From assembly GCA_965243095.1 (NCBI GenBank), contig OZ251530.1, positions 4,092,001 to 4,156,000 on the forward strand: DNA of 64,000 bases, written 5' to 3'. Shown in pieces: positions 36,355 through 44,343 of this stretch. How positions within the stretch are numbered: the stretch's first letter is position 1; the number at the start of each line of letters is the position of its first letter. The translations under genes and the position numbers were made by a program. The DNA is from VXYL01 sp965243095 (GTDB lineage Bacteria > Pseudomonadota > Gammaproteobacteria > Pseudomonadales > Azotimanducaceae). Below the pieces are notes generated by a model that was not told where the DNA came from, searched no databases, and saw nothing but the letters and a program-made list of their open reading frames with translations.

Positions 36355-37160
36355 GGATTCGGACGCGCCCGCAGAGCAGCGAGAACCTCGTGCGTATGCG
36401 GACGCACGCCGCGCCAAAGCAGGAACGCCTCAGCGGCCTGTTCGACGAGCATGCCAAGGCCGTCGCGCGTCTTCCGCGCCCCGTGGTCGCTGGCCCAGCG
36501 GCAAAACGGCGTCTGCCCGTCGGTGGCGTAGAGCAGGTCGTAGCAGTGGGCACCGACCACCGCCGCCGGCGGCAACACTCCGCCGGCACCGTGCAAGCCG
36601 GCGGAAGTTGCGTTGACAACCAAATCCCAGCCAGCGCCAACTTCGTCCAACCCGACAGCCGCGATGCCAAACCGCTGGGCTAGCAACCCCGCCTTCGCCT
36701 TGGTCCGGTTGGCCACCGTGAGTTGCCGTACGCCGGTGGCAAGCAGCGGCGCGATGACGCCGCGGCTAGCCCCTCCCGCGCCGACGATCAACGTGCGGGC
36801 ACCGGCCAATTCCCAACCCAGATTGGCGCTCAAGTCGCGCACCAAACCGGCGCCGTCGGTGTTGCAGCCGCGCATGGCGTTGCCTTCCACCACGATGGTG
36901 TTCACCGCGCCGCTCGTCGCGGCCGCCGCATCATGGCAATCCACCCAGCGCCAAGCGTATTCCTTGAAAGGCAGAGTGACGTTCAGCCCGCTGCCGCCGC
37001 CATCGAAGAAGTTCTGTGCCGCGGGAGCGAATCCGTCCGCCGGGGCGCGCAGCTTGTCGTAGCGAATGTCCTGCCCTTCCGCCCGGGCGAAAGCGGCGTG
37101 AATGTGCGGCGACAGGCTGTGCTCGACCGGATTGCCGATCACGGCGTAACGCGCCGTCAT
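36351..37160 (-). CDS. aroE: Shikimate dehydrogenase
   Basis: 269 residues. Reduces 3-dehydroshikimate in the aromatic amino acid pathway. It opens YAVIGNPVEHSLSPHIHAAF, with substrate-binding SLSP and the catalytic Lys in NVTLPFKEYAW. The NADP-binding GAGGASRGV lies near residue 130 and the clamp ANRTKAKA follows. The C-terminal segment LGMLVEQAAEAFLLW is typical. ATG 37160 overlaps the tsaC stop, as in other gammaproteobacteria where tsaC and aroE are neighbours. Confidence 0.96.
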   Translation of the reverse strand: MTARYAVIGNPVEHSLSPHIHAAFARAEGQDIRYDKLRAPADGFAPAAQNFFDGGGSGLNVTLPFKEYAWRWVDCHDAAAATSGAVNTIVVEGNAMRGCNTDGAGLVRDLSANLGWELAGARTLIVGAGGASRGVIAPLLATGVRQLTVANRTKAKAGLLAQRFGIAAVGLDEVGAGWDLVVNATSAGLHGAGGVLPPAAVVGAHCYDLLYATDGQTPFCRWASDHGARKTRDGLGMLVEQAAEAFLLWRGVRPHTHEVLAALRARPNP

Positions 37161-37747
37161 CGCAGCGTTGCGCCAGTGGTCGCATCGAGAATGCGGCTGG
37201 GCCCTTTGCGGCCCGCGGTCTCCCCCGGCAACAGATAGTCGATTTCCCCACCTAGAACACGCTGCACTTCGGCTGCGGTGCCGGCCGGGGCCGCGCCGGC
37301 GCGATTCGCCGAGGTGGAGACCAGCGGGCCGCCGAACGCGGTGGCGAGCGCCCTGGCTTGGGCATGGCCCGGTACGCGAATGGCCACCGTGTCGCGCCCG
37401 CCGGTGATCCAAGGCGAAAAGCGTTGGTTGGCCACGATCCAGGTCACCGCGCCCGGCCAACTAGCGCGAATGTGTGCGGCCAGCGCATCATCCAAGGCGT
37501 CCAGTTCGGCGGCGAAGTCCGCGCTGGCGCCGGCCACAACGATCAGGCCCTTGGTCGCGGCGCGGCCTTTGATGTCCACCACCCGTTCCACCGCGGCTTC
37601 GTCGAAAGGGTCGCAAGCCAACCCCCACACGCCCTCGCTGGCGTGCGCGACCACGCCGCCATCGCGCAGCACCGCAACGGCTTTCGCAAGTTCGGCATGA
37701 TGTTCCGCCTCGGCACCGTCCGCCGACGCAGTGGAGGTCAATGTCAA
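37157..37747 (-). CDS. tsaC: L-threonylcarbamoyladenylate synthase (TsaC/YrdC)
   Basis: Makes the intermediate for the t6A37 modification of ANN-decoding tRNAs. 196 residues if translation starts at the TTG of 37745-37747, which overlaps the purE stop as TTGA. No ATG or GTG in frame would preserve the N-terminal YrdC strand GGVVAHASEGVWGLACDP. KGRAATKGLIVVA, SWPGAVTWIV and GPLVSTSANRAGAAP are family hallmarks. The short length matches TsaC rather than the longer Sua5. Confidence 0.93.
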   Translation of the reverse strand: MTLTSTASADGAEAEHHAELAKAVAVLRDGGVVAHASEGVWGLACDPFDEAAVERVVDIKGRAATKGLIVVAGASADFAAELDALDDALAAHIRASWPGAVTWIVANQRFSPWITGGRDTVAIRVPGHAQARALATAFGGPLVSTSANRAGAAPAGTAAEVQRVLGGEIDYLLPGETAGRKGPSRILDATTGATLR

Positions 37748-38244
37748 CCGCTCAGCGCCGCCTGCACGGACTCGTTCTGCGCCGCCACCTTGGCGGCGTT
37801 CGCGGCGCGATCCGCTTCGATGCGCGCCGCCAAGTCGCCATCGGCGATGGCGAGCATCTGCGCCGCCAGATAGCCGGCGTTCTTCGCCCCGGCCTTGCCG
37901 ATCGCCACCGTGGCCACGGGCACGCCGCCGGGCATCATCACGGTGGAGAGCAACGCGTCGCCGCCGTTCAACGGGCCGCCATCCATGGGCACGCCGATGA
38001 CCGGGCGCGTGGTGTGCGCCGCGACAGCGCCGGCGAGGTGCGCGGCAAGCCCGGCGGCGCAGACGAACACGGCGCAATCCCGCGCCGCGGCGTCGTTCAC
38101 ATACTCCGCGGTAGCGGCCGGCGTGCGATGCGCCGAGGTGACGCGCACTTCCCGCCGCACGCCCAGCACGTCCAACACCTCCACGCACGCTTGCATCGTC
38201 GGCCAATCCGATTCCGAACCCATCAACACCGCCACCCAAGCCAT
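37744..38244 (-). CDS. purE: N5-carboxyaminoimidazole ribonucleotide mutase
   Basis: 166-residue class I PurE of de novo purine synthesis. The active-site loop VAVLMGSESDWPTM is followed by VTSAHRTP with the catalytic His, then FVCAAGLAAHLAGAVAAHT and GVPMDGGPLNGGDALLS. The start at 38244 (MAWVAVLMGS) was chosen because GGAGG lies five to six bases upstream; a second ATG 21 bp earlier has no such site. It is the first gene of the overlapping run purE-tsaC-aroE-SURF1-COX15-SCO-oxidoreductase. No purK is adjacent. Confidence 0.95.
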   Translation of the reverse strand: MAWVAVLMGSESDWPTMQACVEVLDVLGVRREVRVTSAHRTPAATAEYVNDAAARDCAVFVCAAGLAAHLAGAVAAHTTRPVIGVPMDGGPLNGGDALLSTVMMPGGVPVATVAIGKAGAKNAGYLAAQMLAIADGDLAARIEADRAANAAKVAAQNESVQAALSG

Positions 38245-38405
38245 CGCCACCTCCAAAGCAGCCATTCGCAAACTGAAGGTGGGAAGTGTGCGCGATAGGG
38301 CAACGCGGCGGCAAGTGGCAGCGATTCGTTCGGTGCCGCGGGTCTGGTTCCAATTTCCCTTCGCGTGGGGCATCATGGCGGAAACTGTTCGAAGAGGCAC
38401 ACCGC

Positions 38406-39455
38406 ATGAACATCATCTCCCGACTGCCCCACCTGCCCCGTCCGCTTGCCGCGCTCGGCGGCGTCCTGCTCATTGGGGCGCTGACCGCCTGCGTTTCGCC
38501 GCAGCAGGAGGCTACGCCCGCCGAGGCCGTGGTGCCCGCCGAGCCGGTGGCACCGGCCGAACCCCCGGCACCGCCGGCCAAGGACATCTGGACCGCCGCC
38601 GCCGAAGGCGATTTGGCCGCGCTGGAAGCGCACAAGGCCGCCGGGACGGATTTGGACAGCCTGCAAATGGAAGCGGGCGTGACGCCGCTCTTGATCACCA
38701 TGATTGTCGGTGCGCAGGAGGCGGCCGAATGGCTAACTGCCAACGGCGCCGACGTCAACGCCGTGATGCGCGACGGCGGCAACGCCCTGCACGGCGCGGC
38801 CTTCGTCGGCAACTCTCCCGGCGCGGCGCTGCTGCTGGAGCTTGGCGTGGACGCGGACGCCTTGAACTACGAAGGCAACTCGGTGTGGGACGTTCTCGCG
38901 CTGGATTGGGGGATGACGGAGTATGTTTCCAGCATGCTCGACTTGGGTCTCGTGCAAGAGGAGGTTGAGGCCGGCCGCGCCGAAATCGCCGCCATGCTGG
39001 GTGGCGGCGAAGGCGGCGTGGGAGGCGGCGACATCTGGGCGGCGCTCCAAGCCGGCGACGCCGCGGCTTTGCGTGCGGCCCTAACGGCCGGCGCCGATGC
39101 GAACGCGGTGAGCCCCGATGGCGCGGCGGCGTTGCTGGTCGCTTCCCTCAACAGCGATCCCGAGCTGGCCGCAGCGCTGCTCGGCGCCGGCGCGGATGTC
39201 AACGCCGCCAACGAGTCGAACGGTGCCACCCCCTTGCATGCGGCGGCGTTCTTGGGTCACGCGGATGTCGCCCGGGTGCTTTTGGAAGGTGGCGCGGACG
39301 CGAACGCGGTCACCTTCGATGGCCAATCGGCCATGCAGATGACCGAGTTGGACTGGCCCACCACTGAGTACCTCGCCGGCATGTTGCAGCTCGCGGTGGA
39401 GGAGGAAGCGGTGATGTCCGGCCGCGCCAAGATCGCCGAGATGCTGGCGCAGTAG
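38406..39455 (+). CDS. Ankyrin-repeat lipoprotein with internal domain duplication
   Basis: 349 residues. A lipoprotein signal ends in LTAC with Cys29 as the likely lipidation site, then a Pro/Ala/Glu linker. Two units of about 150 residues follow, each starting DIWxA, holding ankyrin repeats (ADVNAVMRDGGNALHGAAF; ADVNAANESNGATPLHAAAF) and ending in the same motif: LDWGMTEYVSSML...GRAEIAAML and LDWPTTEYLAGML...GRAKIAEML. It is probably anchored to the inner or outer membrane facing the periplasm and binds proteins. Partner unknown. It is convergent with the dioxygenase gene, with 4 bp between stops. Confidence 0.85.
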   Translation: MNIISRLPHLPRPLAALGGVLLIGALTACVSPQQEATPAEAVVPAEPVAPAEPPAPPAKDIWTAAAEGDLAALEAHKAAGTDLDSLQMEAGVTPLLITMIVGAQEAAEWLTANGADVNAVMRDGGNALHGAAFVGNSPGAALLLELGVDADALNYEGNSVWDVLALDWGMTEYVSSMLDLGLVQEEVEAGRAEIAAMLGGGEGGVGGGDIWAALQAGDAAALRAALTAGADANAVSPDGAAALLVASLNSDPELAAALLGAGADVNAANESNGATPLHAAAFLGHADVARVLLEGGADANAVTFDGQSAMQMTELDWPTTEYLAGMLQLAVEEEAVMSGRAKIAEMLAQ

Positions 39456-39459
39456 CCCG

Positions 39460-40617
39460 TCAACCCCGCAGTCGCTCCGTGAGTTCGCGGTCCGGCCCGA
39501 TGGCGTAGCTGCCGCCCGGGCCGGGGAAGCGATGCACCATTAGCCGCCGCAGCTCGTCGCGTTCGCGCTGGTTCAGCGCTTGGTGCGCCGCGCAATCCAG
39601 AAAGGCTCGGTAGGAGCGGCTGGTGTCGTTCTTCGGCATCACGAACGCCGGCAGCATCGCTTGCAGCATGGCGGCGCGCTTGTGCGGGGTGCGGTTGACG
39701 CCGGCGCGGTGCCAAGTGCGGGCGTCGTAGAGAATGATGCTGCCGGCCGGCGCTTCGATCACGTCCGCGGCGCCGCCATCGTACGGCAGGCCGTGAGCGG
39801 CGCGGTAGCCCGGCTGGGCATGGGCCGTGGCGTCGCCCCACACTTCCGGCGGCGCGTGGTTGTCGACGTGCGAACCCAGCTTGAACAGCGTTGCGCCACG
39901 CGCCTTGGTGAAATCGGAGACGCACACGTTACGCTGCACGCCAAGCACCAGCTCCGGGCCCGTGAACTGTGGCACCTTGGCCGGCGCGCGGATGCCCCAG
40001 TGGTACGGGTAGTCCGAGTGCCAACCCTGCACGTTGCGCTTGCCGTCGTCTTGGTGGAGCACGATGAGCGCCGGCGTGTGGCCGAAACGAATGTCGTCGG
40101 TGCGCATGTATTTCCGCACCAGCCACAGCGAGACCGGTTCGGCGGCGGTGCGCGGCAGCGCGACGTGCTGGTTGAATTGCGGTTGCGAGCGATCCGGTTC
40201 GCGTTCCGCGTAGGCGTCCGTGCAGGCCACCTGCTGCAGGCCGGTCAGCACTTCCGGCGCGAGGATGCGCGTCAGGCACACCCAGCCGTGGTCGCGCAGG
40301 AAACGCAGGTATTCGGAAGGCAGGCGTTCCGGGCCGCGCGTCGCGGCGAACGCGCCCGCGCTTGCGTCGGGAAGCACGGCTTGCGCGTTCGCGCCGTCGA
40401 AGGTGAGCGCGCCGTCGCCATCGATCTTCGCCAAGCGGTTGCTGGTCGCGTGGCGATAGCCCTCGTCCGTTTTCCGCCACATCACCCGGTCGTCGGTTTC
40501 GTCGCCCAGCGTGGGCTCGCCGTCCGCGGACATGCCGAGGAAGCGCCCGTCGGCGGCGACGAGCATGGCGAAGTGGCTGCCTGTGGGCGTGATTTTGACG
40601 GCGCGGGCGTTGGACAT
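39460..40617 (-). CDS. Phytanoyl-CoA dioxygenase family protein
   Basis: 385-residue Fe(II)/2-oxoglutarate oxygenase. The iron ligands are visible as H-x-D in GWHSDYPYHWG and a distal His in ARTWHRAGVNRTPHKRA, where the Arg likely binds 2-oxoglutarate. An N-terminal extension of about 100 residues (ITPTGSHFAMLVAADGRFLG) precedes the catalytic core. The substrate is unknown. The start MSNARAVKI (40617) is preferred; an ATG at 40656 would add 13 residues. It is divergent from the solute-binding protein gene. Confidence 0.85.
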   Translation of the reverse strand: MSNARAVKITPTGSHFAMLVAADGRFLGMSADGEPTLGDETDDRVMWRKTDEGYRHATSNRLAKIDGDGALTFDGANAQAVLPDASAGAFAATRGPERLPSEYLRFLRDHGWVCLTRILAPEVLTGLQQVACTDAYAEREPDRSQPQFNQHVALPRTAAEPVSLWLVRKYMRTDDIRFGHTPALIVLHQDDGKRNVQGWHSDYPYHWGIRAPAKVPQFTGPELVLGVQRNVCVSDFTKARGATLFKLGSHVDNHAPPEVWGDATAHAQPGYRAAHGLPYDGGAADVIEAPAGSIILYDARTWHRAGVNRTPHKRAAMLQAMLPAFVMPKNDTSRSYRAFLDCAAHQALNQRERDELRRLMVHRFPGPGGSYAIGPDRELTERLRG

Positions 40618-40725
40618 GCCGGCGACGCTCCGATTCGCTGCGATTAACGCTTGCATTGTAGCCGTTGCCCGCGGCGCCTGTGGCAAACTTGGACGCAGGG
40701 CTGGGGATCTAGGAAGTCAAAGCGG

Positions 40726-42636
40726 ATGCGAATGCGACGAAACGCGATGAGCGCGATAACCGTGGCGGCGTTGGGCGTGGCCAGTGCCGCCGGCGCCGCC
40801 GAGGCGGACGCGCCATCGCCGTGGGACGCGCCTTGCACCAACTTCGAGTACGCCCACGGCATTTCCTACCTGCTGCCCCTCAAATACGGGCCGGATTTCA
40901 CGCACTTCGAATGGACCAATCCGAACGCCCCGAAAGCCGGCGCCATGCGGCTGTCGGCGCTGGGCAGCTTCGACAACTTCAACGTGATTCTGGAGAAGGG
41001 CCAGAACGCCGGCGGCTACGACCTCGGCGGCGGCCTGGTGTACGACAAACTGCTGGAGCCCGCGGCGGACGAGCCGGTGAGCCACTACGGGCGCTTGGCA
41101 GAGGGCGTGGCGAAAGGGCCGGAGCTGGCGTGGTTGGCTTTCAAGCTGCGCGCCGGCGCACGTTGGCACGACGGCGAGCCGGTCACCGTGGAGGACGTGC
41201 TGTTCTCCTTCGAGATGTTCCGCGAGCACGGTTCCGTCGCGCTGAAAACGGCGCTTGCGGATTTGGATCGCGTATTCGCCTTCGGCGAACGCGAAGTGTG
41301 TTTCGTGCGCAAACGCGATGTGGAGGTGAATCCCAATCTGCCGTTCGCCATCAGCGGCTACAGCATCATGCCGAAACACTATTGGCAGGAGCGCGACATC
41401 ACCAAAACCACCTCCGAGCCGGCGCTCGGCAGCGGCCCGTACCGGCTGACGCGGGTGGAAACCGGCCGCATCATCGAATACGAACTGGTGGAGGATTACT
41501 GGGGCAGGGACATTCCGGTGAACAAAGGCCGCTACAACTTCGCCAAAGTGAAGTTCGATTATTACAAGGACGAAGGCGTGATGGTCGAAGCGCTGAAAGG
41601 CAACATCTACGATGTGCGCGAGGAGGGCGTTTCCAAGAACTGGGCCACGCAGTACGACTTCCCCGCCGTCCGCGCCGGTTTGTTCAAGCGCGACCTGCGC
41701 CCGCTTGCCCGCGTGGAAGGTTTGTGGTGGCCGATTTTCTGGAACACCGAACGGCCCGCTCTCGCGGACATCCGTGTGCGCGAGGCGCTGTGGCTGCTGT
41801 ACGACTTCAAGTGGACGAACCGCGTGTTGTTCTACAACTTCTACCTGCCAGGCAATAGTTTCTTTCAGAATTCGCCCATGTCGCAGCGCGGGCTGCCGAA
41901 CGAAAAAGAGCTGGCGTTGCTGGAACCGTGGCGCGGGCAAGTGCCGCCGCGGGTTTTCACCGAGGAGTTCGCGCATCCGCCCACCACTGGCTACGGCGTG
42001 CAGCGCCCCAACATCAAACGCGCGCTGGAACTGTTCAAAGAAGCCGGCTGGGAAATCCAGGACGGAACCATGCGCAACGTGGCAACCGGCGAGCCGTTCA
42101 CGCTGAGTTTCATCGGCGTCTCGTACTATTCCATTCGCCAGAACCTCTCCTTGGTGGACAACTTGAAACGGGTGGGCATTCGCACCGTGGGGCGTTCGCC
42201 GGAGGTTTCGCAATGGCTGTACCGCAGCCGCGTGGGCAAGTTCGACGGCAACTCCGTGCGTCTCGGCCCTAGCCACCTGCCCGGCTTGCAGCTGCGCAAT
42301 TGGTTCGGCAGCGCCGCCGCCGACCAGGACTACAGCCAGAACTGGGCGCGCATTCGCAATCCGGTGGTGGACAGCCTCATCGAAGCCGCCGTCGCCGCCA
42401 AAACGGCCGAAGATCTGTACGCCGCCACGCGCGCCTTGGATCGCGTATTGCTTTGGAGCTTCTACTTCATTCCCTTGGGCTCGCAACCGGGCTTCCGCCT
42501 AGTGCATTGGGACAAGTTCGGCGAAGTGCGCCGCGACGACTTGAACCGCGTGCCGTTCGTGGACGCCTGGTGGTGGGACGAAGAAAAGGCCCGGCGCGTG
42601 GAGGAAGGCTTGGCGACGCTGGTGGACGAACACTAG
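40726..42636 (+). CDS. Extracellular solute-binding protein (peptide ABC transporter type, YejA-like)
   Basis: 636 residues: signal peptide MRMRRNAMSAITVAALGVASAAGA, then a family 5 binding protein of the long YejA-like kind. Segments include YGPDFTHFEWTNPNAPKAG, FKLRAGARWHDGEPVTVEDV, EPALGSGPYRLTRVETGR, WPIFWNTERPALADIRVREA and FYFIPLGSQPGFRLVHWDKF. YejA relatives deliver oligopeptides, including microcin C, to an ABC importer; no permease or ATPase gene is adjacent, so those must be elsewhere. An AGGAAG Shine-Dalgarno sits nine bases before the ATG at 40726. Confidence 0.9.
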   Translation: MRMRRNAMSAITVAALGVASAAGAAEADAPSPWDAPCTNFEYAHGISYLLPLKYGPDFTHFEWTNPNAPKAGAMRLSALGSFDNFNVILEKGQNAGGYDLGGGLVYDKLLEPAADEPVSHYGRLAEGVAKGPELAWLAFKLRAGARWHDGEPVTVEDVLFSFEMFREHGSVALKTALADLDRVFAFGEREVCFVRKRDVEVNPNLPFAISGYSIMPKHYWQERDITKTTSEPALGSGPYRLTRVETGRIIEYELVEDYWGRDIPVNKGRYNFAKVKFDYYKDEGVMVEALKGNIYDVREEGVSKNWATQYDFPAVRAGLFKRDLRPLARVEGLWWPIFWNTERPALADIRVREALWLLYDFKWTNRVLFYNFYLPGNSFFQNSPMSQRGLPNEKELALLEPWRGQVPPRVFTEEFAHPPTTGYGVQRPNIKRALELFKEAGWEIQDGTMRNVATGEPFTLSFIGVSYYSIRQNLSLVDNLKRVGIRTVGRSPEVSQWLYRSRVGKFDGNSVRLGPSHLPGLQLRNWFGSAAADQDYSQNWARIRNPVVDSLIEAAVAAKTAEDLYAATRALDRVLLWSFYFIPLGSQPGFRLVHWDKFGEVRRDDLNRVPFVDAWWWDEEKARRVEEGLATLVDEH

Positions 42637-42678
42637 CTGGCGGCGATCGGTGTTGAGAAGCAGGGGCCTCAGGGTGCG

Positions 42679-44343
42679 CTACTCACCGGCCGGCCGTTCG
42701 GCACCAAATGCGCCCAAACCATCAGCCAGCGTGCCGGTGGATGCCGCGTTGAACCGCAGGAGAACGCCATCGGCGAAGTTCGCCACCGGGTCCAAGCCGG
42801 GCATGGCGTGTGACGAGTAAGTGATGTCTTGGCCGGCGCACGGGTCCGGAGTCGCTTGCAGCCAAAGCAGATAGTCGCCATCGCGTGGATTCGCTGCGCA
42901 GTAATAGATGAAAGGCGCAATGCCCGTGTGGAAGTAGACCGCCGGAGTGTGTCCCGACTCAACGTAGACACGGCTATTGCGTGCGTCGTGTGCGAGGTGT
43001 TGCCGCAGATAGCGCAGGGCTTCGGAGTCGCGCCACCGCGGCCGGTCATAATCGAAACCGCGCAGATTGCGCTCGACGATGGCGGACTTGTGCATCACTG
43101 CTTGGTAGGCCAGCCACGGCGCAACCATAAGCGTCAACAACACCGCTAGACGCGGACGCTTGGGCATTGGCCGGCCCGTTGTGGCTGGCGCTTTTGCCCC
43201 CAAGCAGTTCCCCACCACGAGCCAAGCCACAAACAAACAGGGAACATAGGAGGGCACCAAGTACCTCTTTTGCACCGCGACGAAGGAGCCCAACTCCGCC
43301 GCGATCAGCAAAAACACCAAGTTCGCCACGACGTACCCGGTGAACACGACCAGCGGGCGCCAAATCAACCTCTTGCGCAGCGCGGCGACGCCGATCGAGA
43401 ACAAAGCGACAGACGCCAGCAGCGCGCCCCAGCCCGTGCCAAACCAAGTAGTAGTAGGCAGTTCCAAGAACACCCAAGTAGCCATATAGTCGCCCAAGGA
43501 AGCGAGCACGGGGAGCCACGCGTCCGTTTGGTAGTGTTCGATGGGCGGGCGCACCAGCAGCAGCCAAAGGCCGCTGGGCGCGGACGCCAGTGTCGCGTAC
43601 GCTGCCGCTCGTCGCAGCCGTTTGGCCCAGTGGAGATTCGACGCCAGCAAGAGCATGGCGGACACCACCACCACCAACGTGCCTCCGGCGTGTCGCGTAA
43701 GGCAGGCCAGCGCCGTCAACGCCGTGGCGAGGGCCAAGCGTCCCGTTGGCGGATCCTTCTCGGCAACGAGGATTAGCGCCCCCATGGCGAACAGCACGAA
43801 TAGTGTTTCGGGCATTGCCGTGGATGCCCATAGGACGAGCGGCGGGCTTAGAACGATGGCGGCGCAACCGCACCAACCCCAGAGCGGCTGCGCCGCCAAT
43901 CGCCGGCGCAGGAACGCGCCGCAAGACAACACCACGCCCCCGAACAACGCGGCGTTCAATGGCCCCGCGACATCCAAAGGGTCGAGCACACCGCCGGTCG
44001 CAGCCGCGAGCATTGCGGGATAGAGTGGTGGCTGTTGGACGAAGAGCCCATCGCCCCTATGGGACCGCCAATGCCAAGGCGCACCCGCTTGCATTTGGCG
44101 CGCGACGTGTATGTAGTCCGCGGAGTCGTAATTCAGCCCCGCGCCGAACTCCATCTGCCGGGCCAGCACGAGGCCGGCACCGAGCAGCGCCAGACCCGCG
44201 AGCCCGGCAGGGCCAGCCCAACGGCGCCATCGAGACGTCAGCGATATCCAAGGCGATCTGTGCGATTTGCACGCTACCACTGGGGCCTCGAGAAGCGGTG
44301 CGCGTTCAAGGAACCGCGTACAGCAAAACGCGCCAACTCTCAC
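42679..44343 (-). CDS. Multi-pass membrane glycosyltransferase-like protein (GT-C fold)
   Basis: About 554 residues with some ten hydrophobic helices. The first periplasmic loop holds an Asp motif (LNYDSADYIHVARQM) where GT-C enzymes of the ArnT/GT39 type keep their catalytic Asp. A soluble C-terminal domain follows (RVYVESGHTPAVYFHTG...). It probably transfers a sugar from a polyprenyl carrier. The ATG at 44343 lies inside the end of the RND gene (38-bp overlap); a GTG at 44280 is an alternative start. Confidence 0.7.
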   Translation of the reverse strand: MRVGAFCCTRFLERAPLLEAPVVACKSHRSPWISLTSRWRRWAGPAGLAGLALLGAGLVLARQMEFGAGLNYDSADYIHVARQMQAGAPWHWRSHRGDGLFVQQPPLYPAMLAAATGGVLDPLDVAGPLNAALFGGVVLSCGAFLRRRLAAQPLWGWCGCAAIVLSPPLVLWASTAMPETLFVLFAMGALILVAEKDPPTGRLALATALTALACLTRHAGGTLVVVVSAMLLLASNLHWAKRLRRAAAYATLASAPSGLWLLLVRPPIEHYQTDAWLPVLASLGDYMATWVFLELPTTTWFGTGWGALLASVALFSIGVAALRKRLIWRPLVVFTGYVVANLVFLLIAAELGSFVAVQKRYLVPSYVPCLFVAWLVVGNCLGAKAPATTGRPMPKRPRLAVLLTLMVAPWLAYQAVMHKSAIVERNLRGFDYDRPRWRDSEALRYLRQHLAHDARNSRVYVESGHTPAVYFHTGIAPFIYYCAANPRDGDYLLWLQATPDPCAGQDITYSSHAMPGLDPVANFADGVLLRFNAASTGTLADGLGAFGAERPAGE

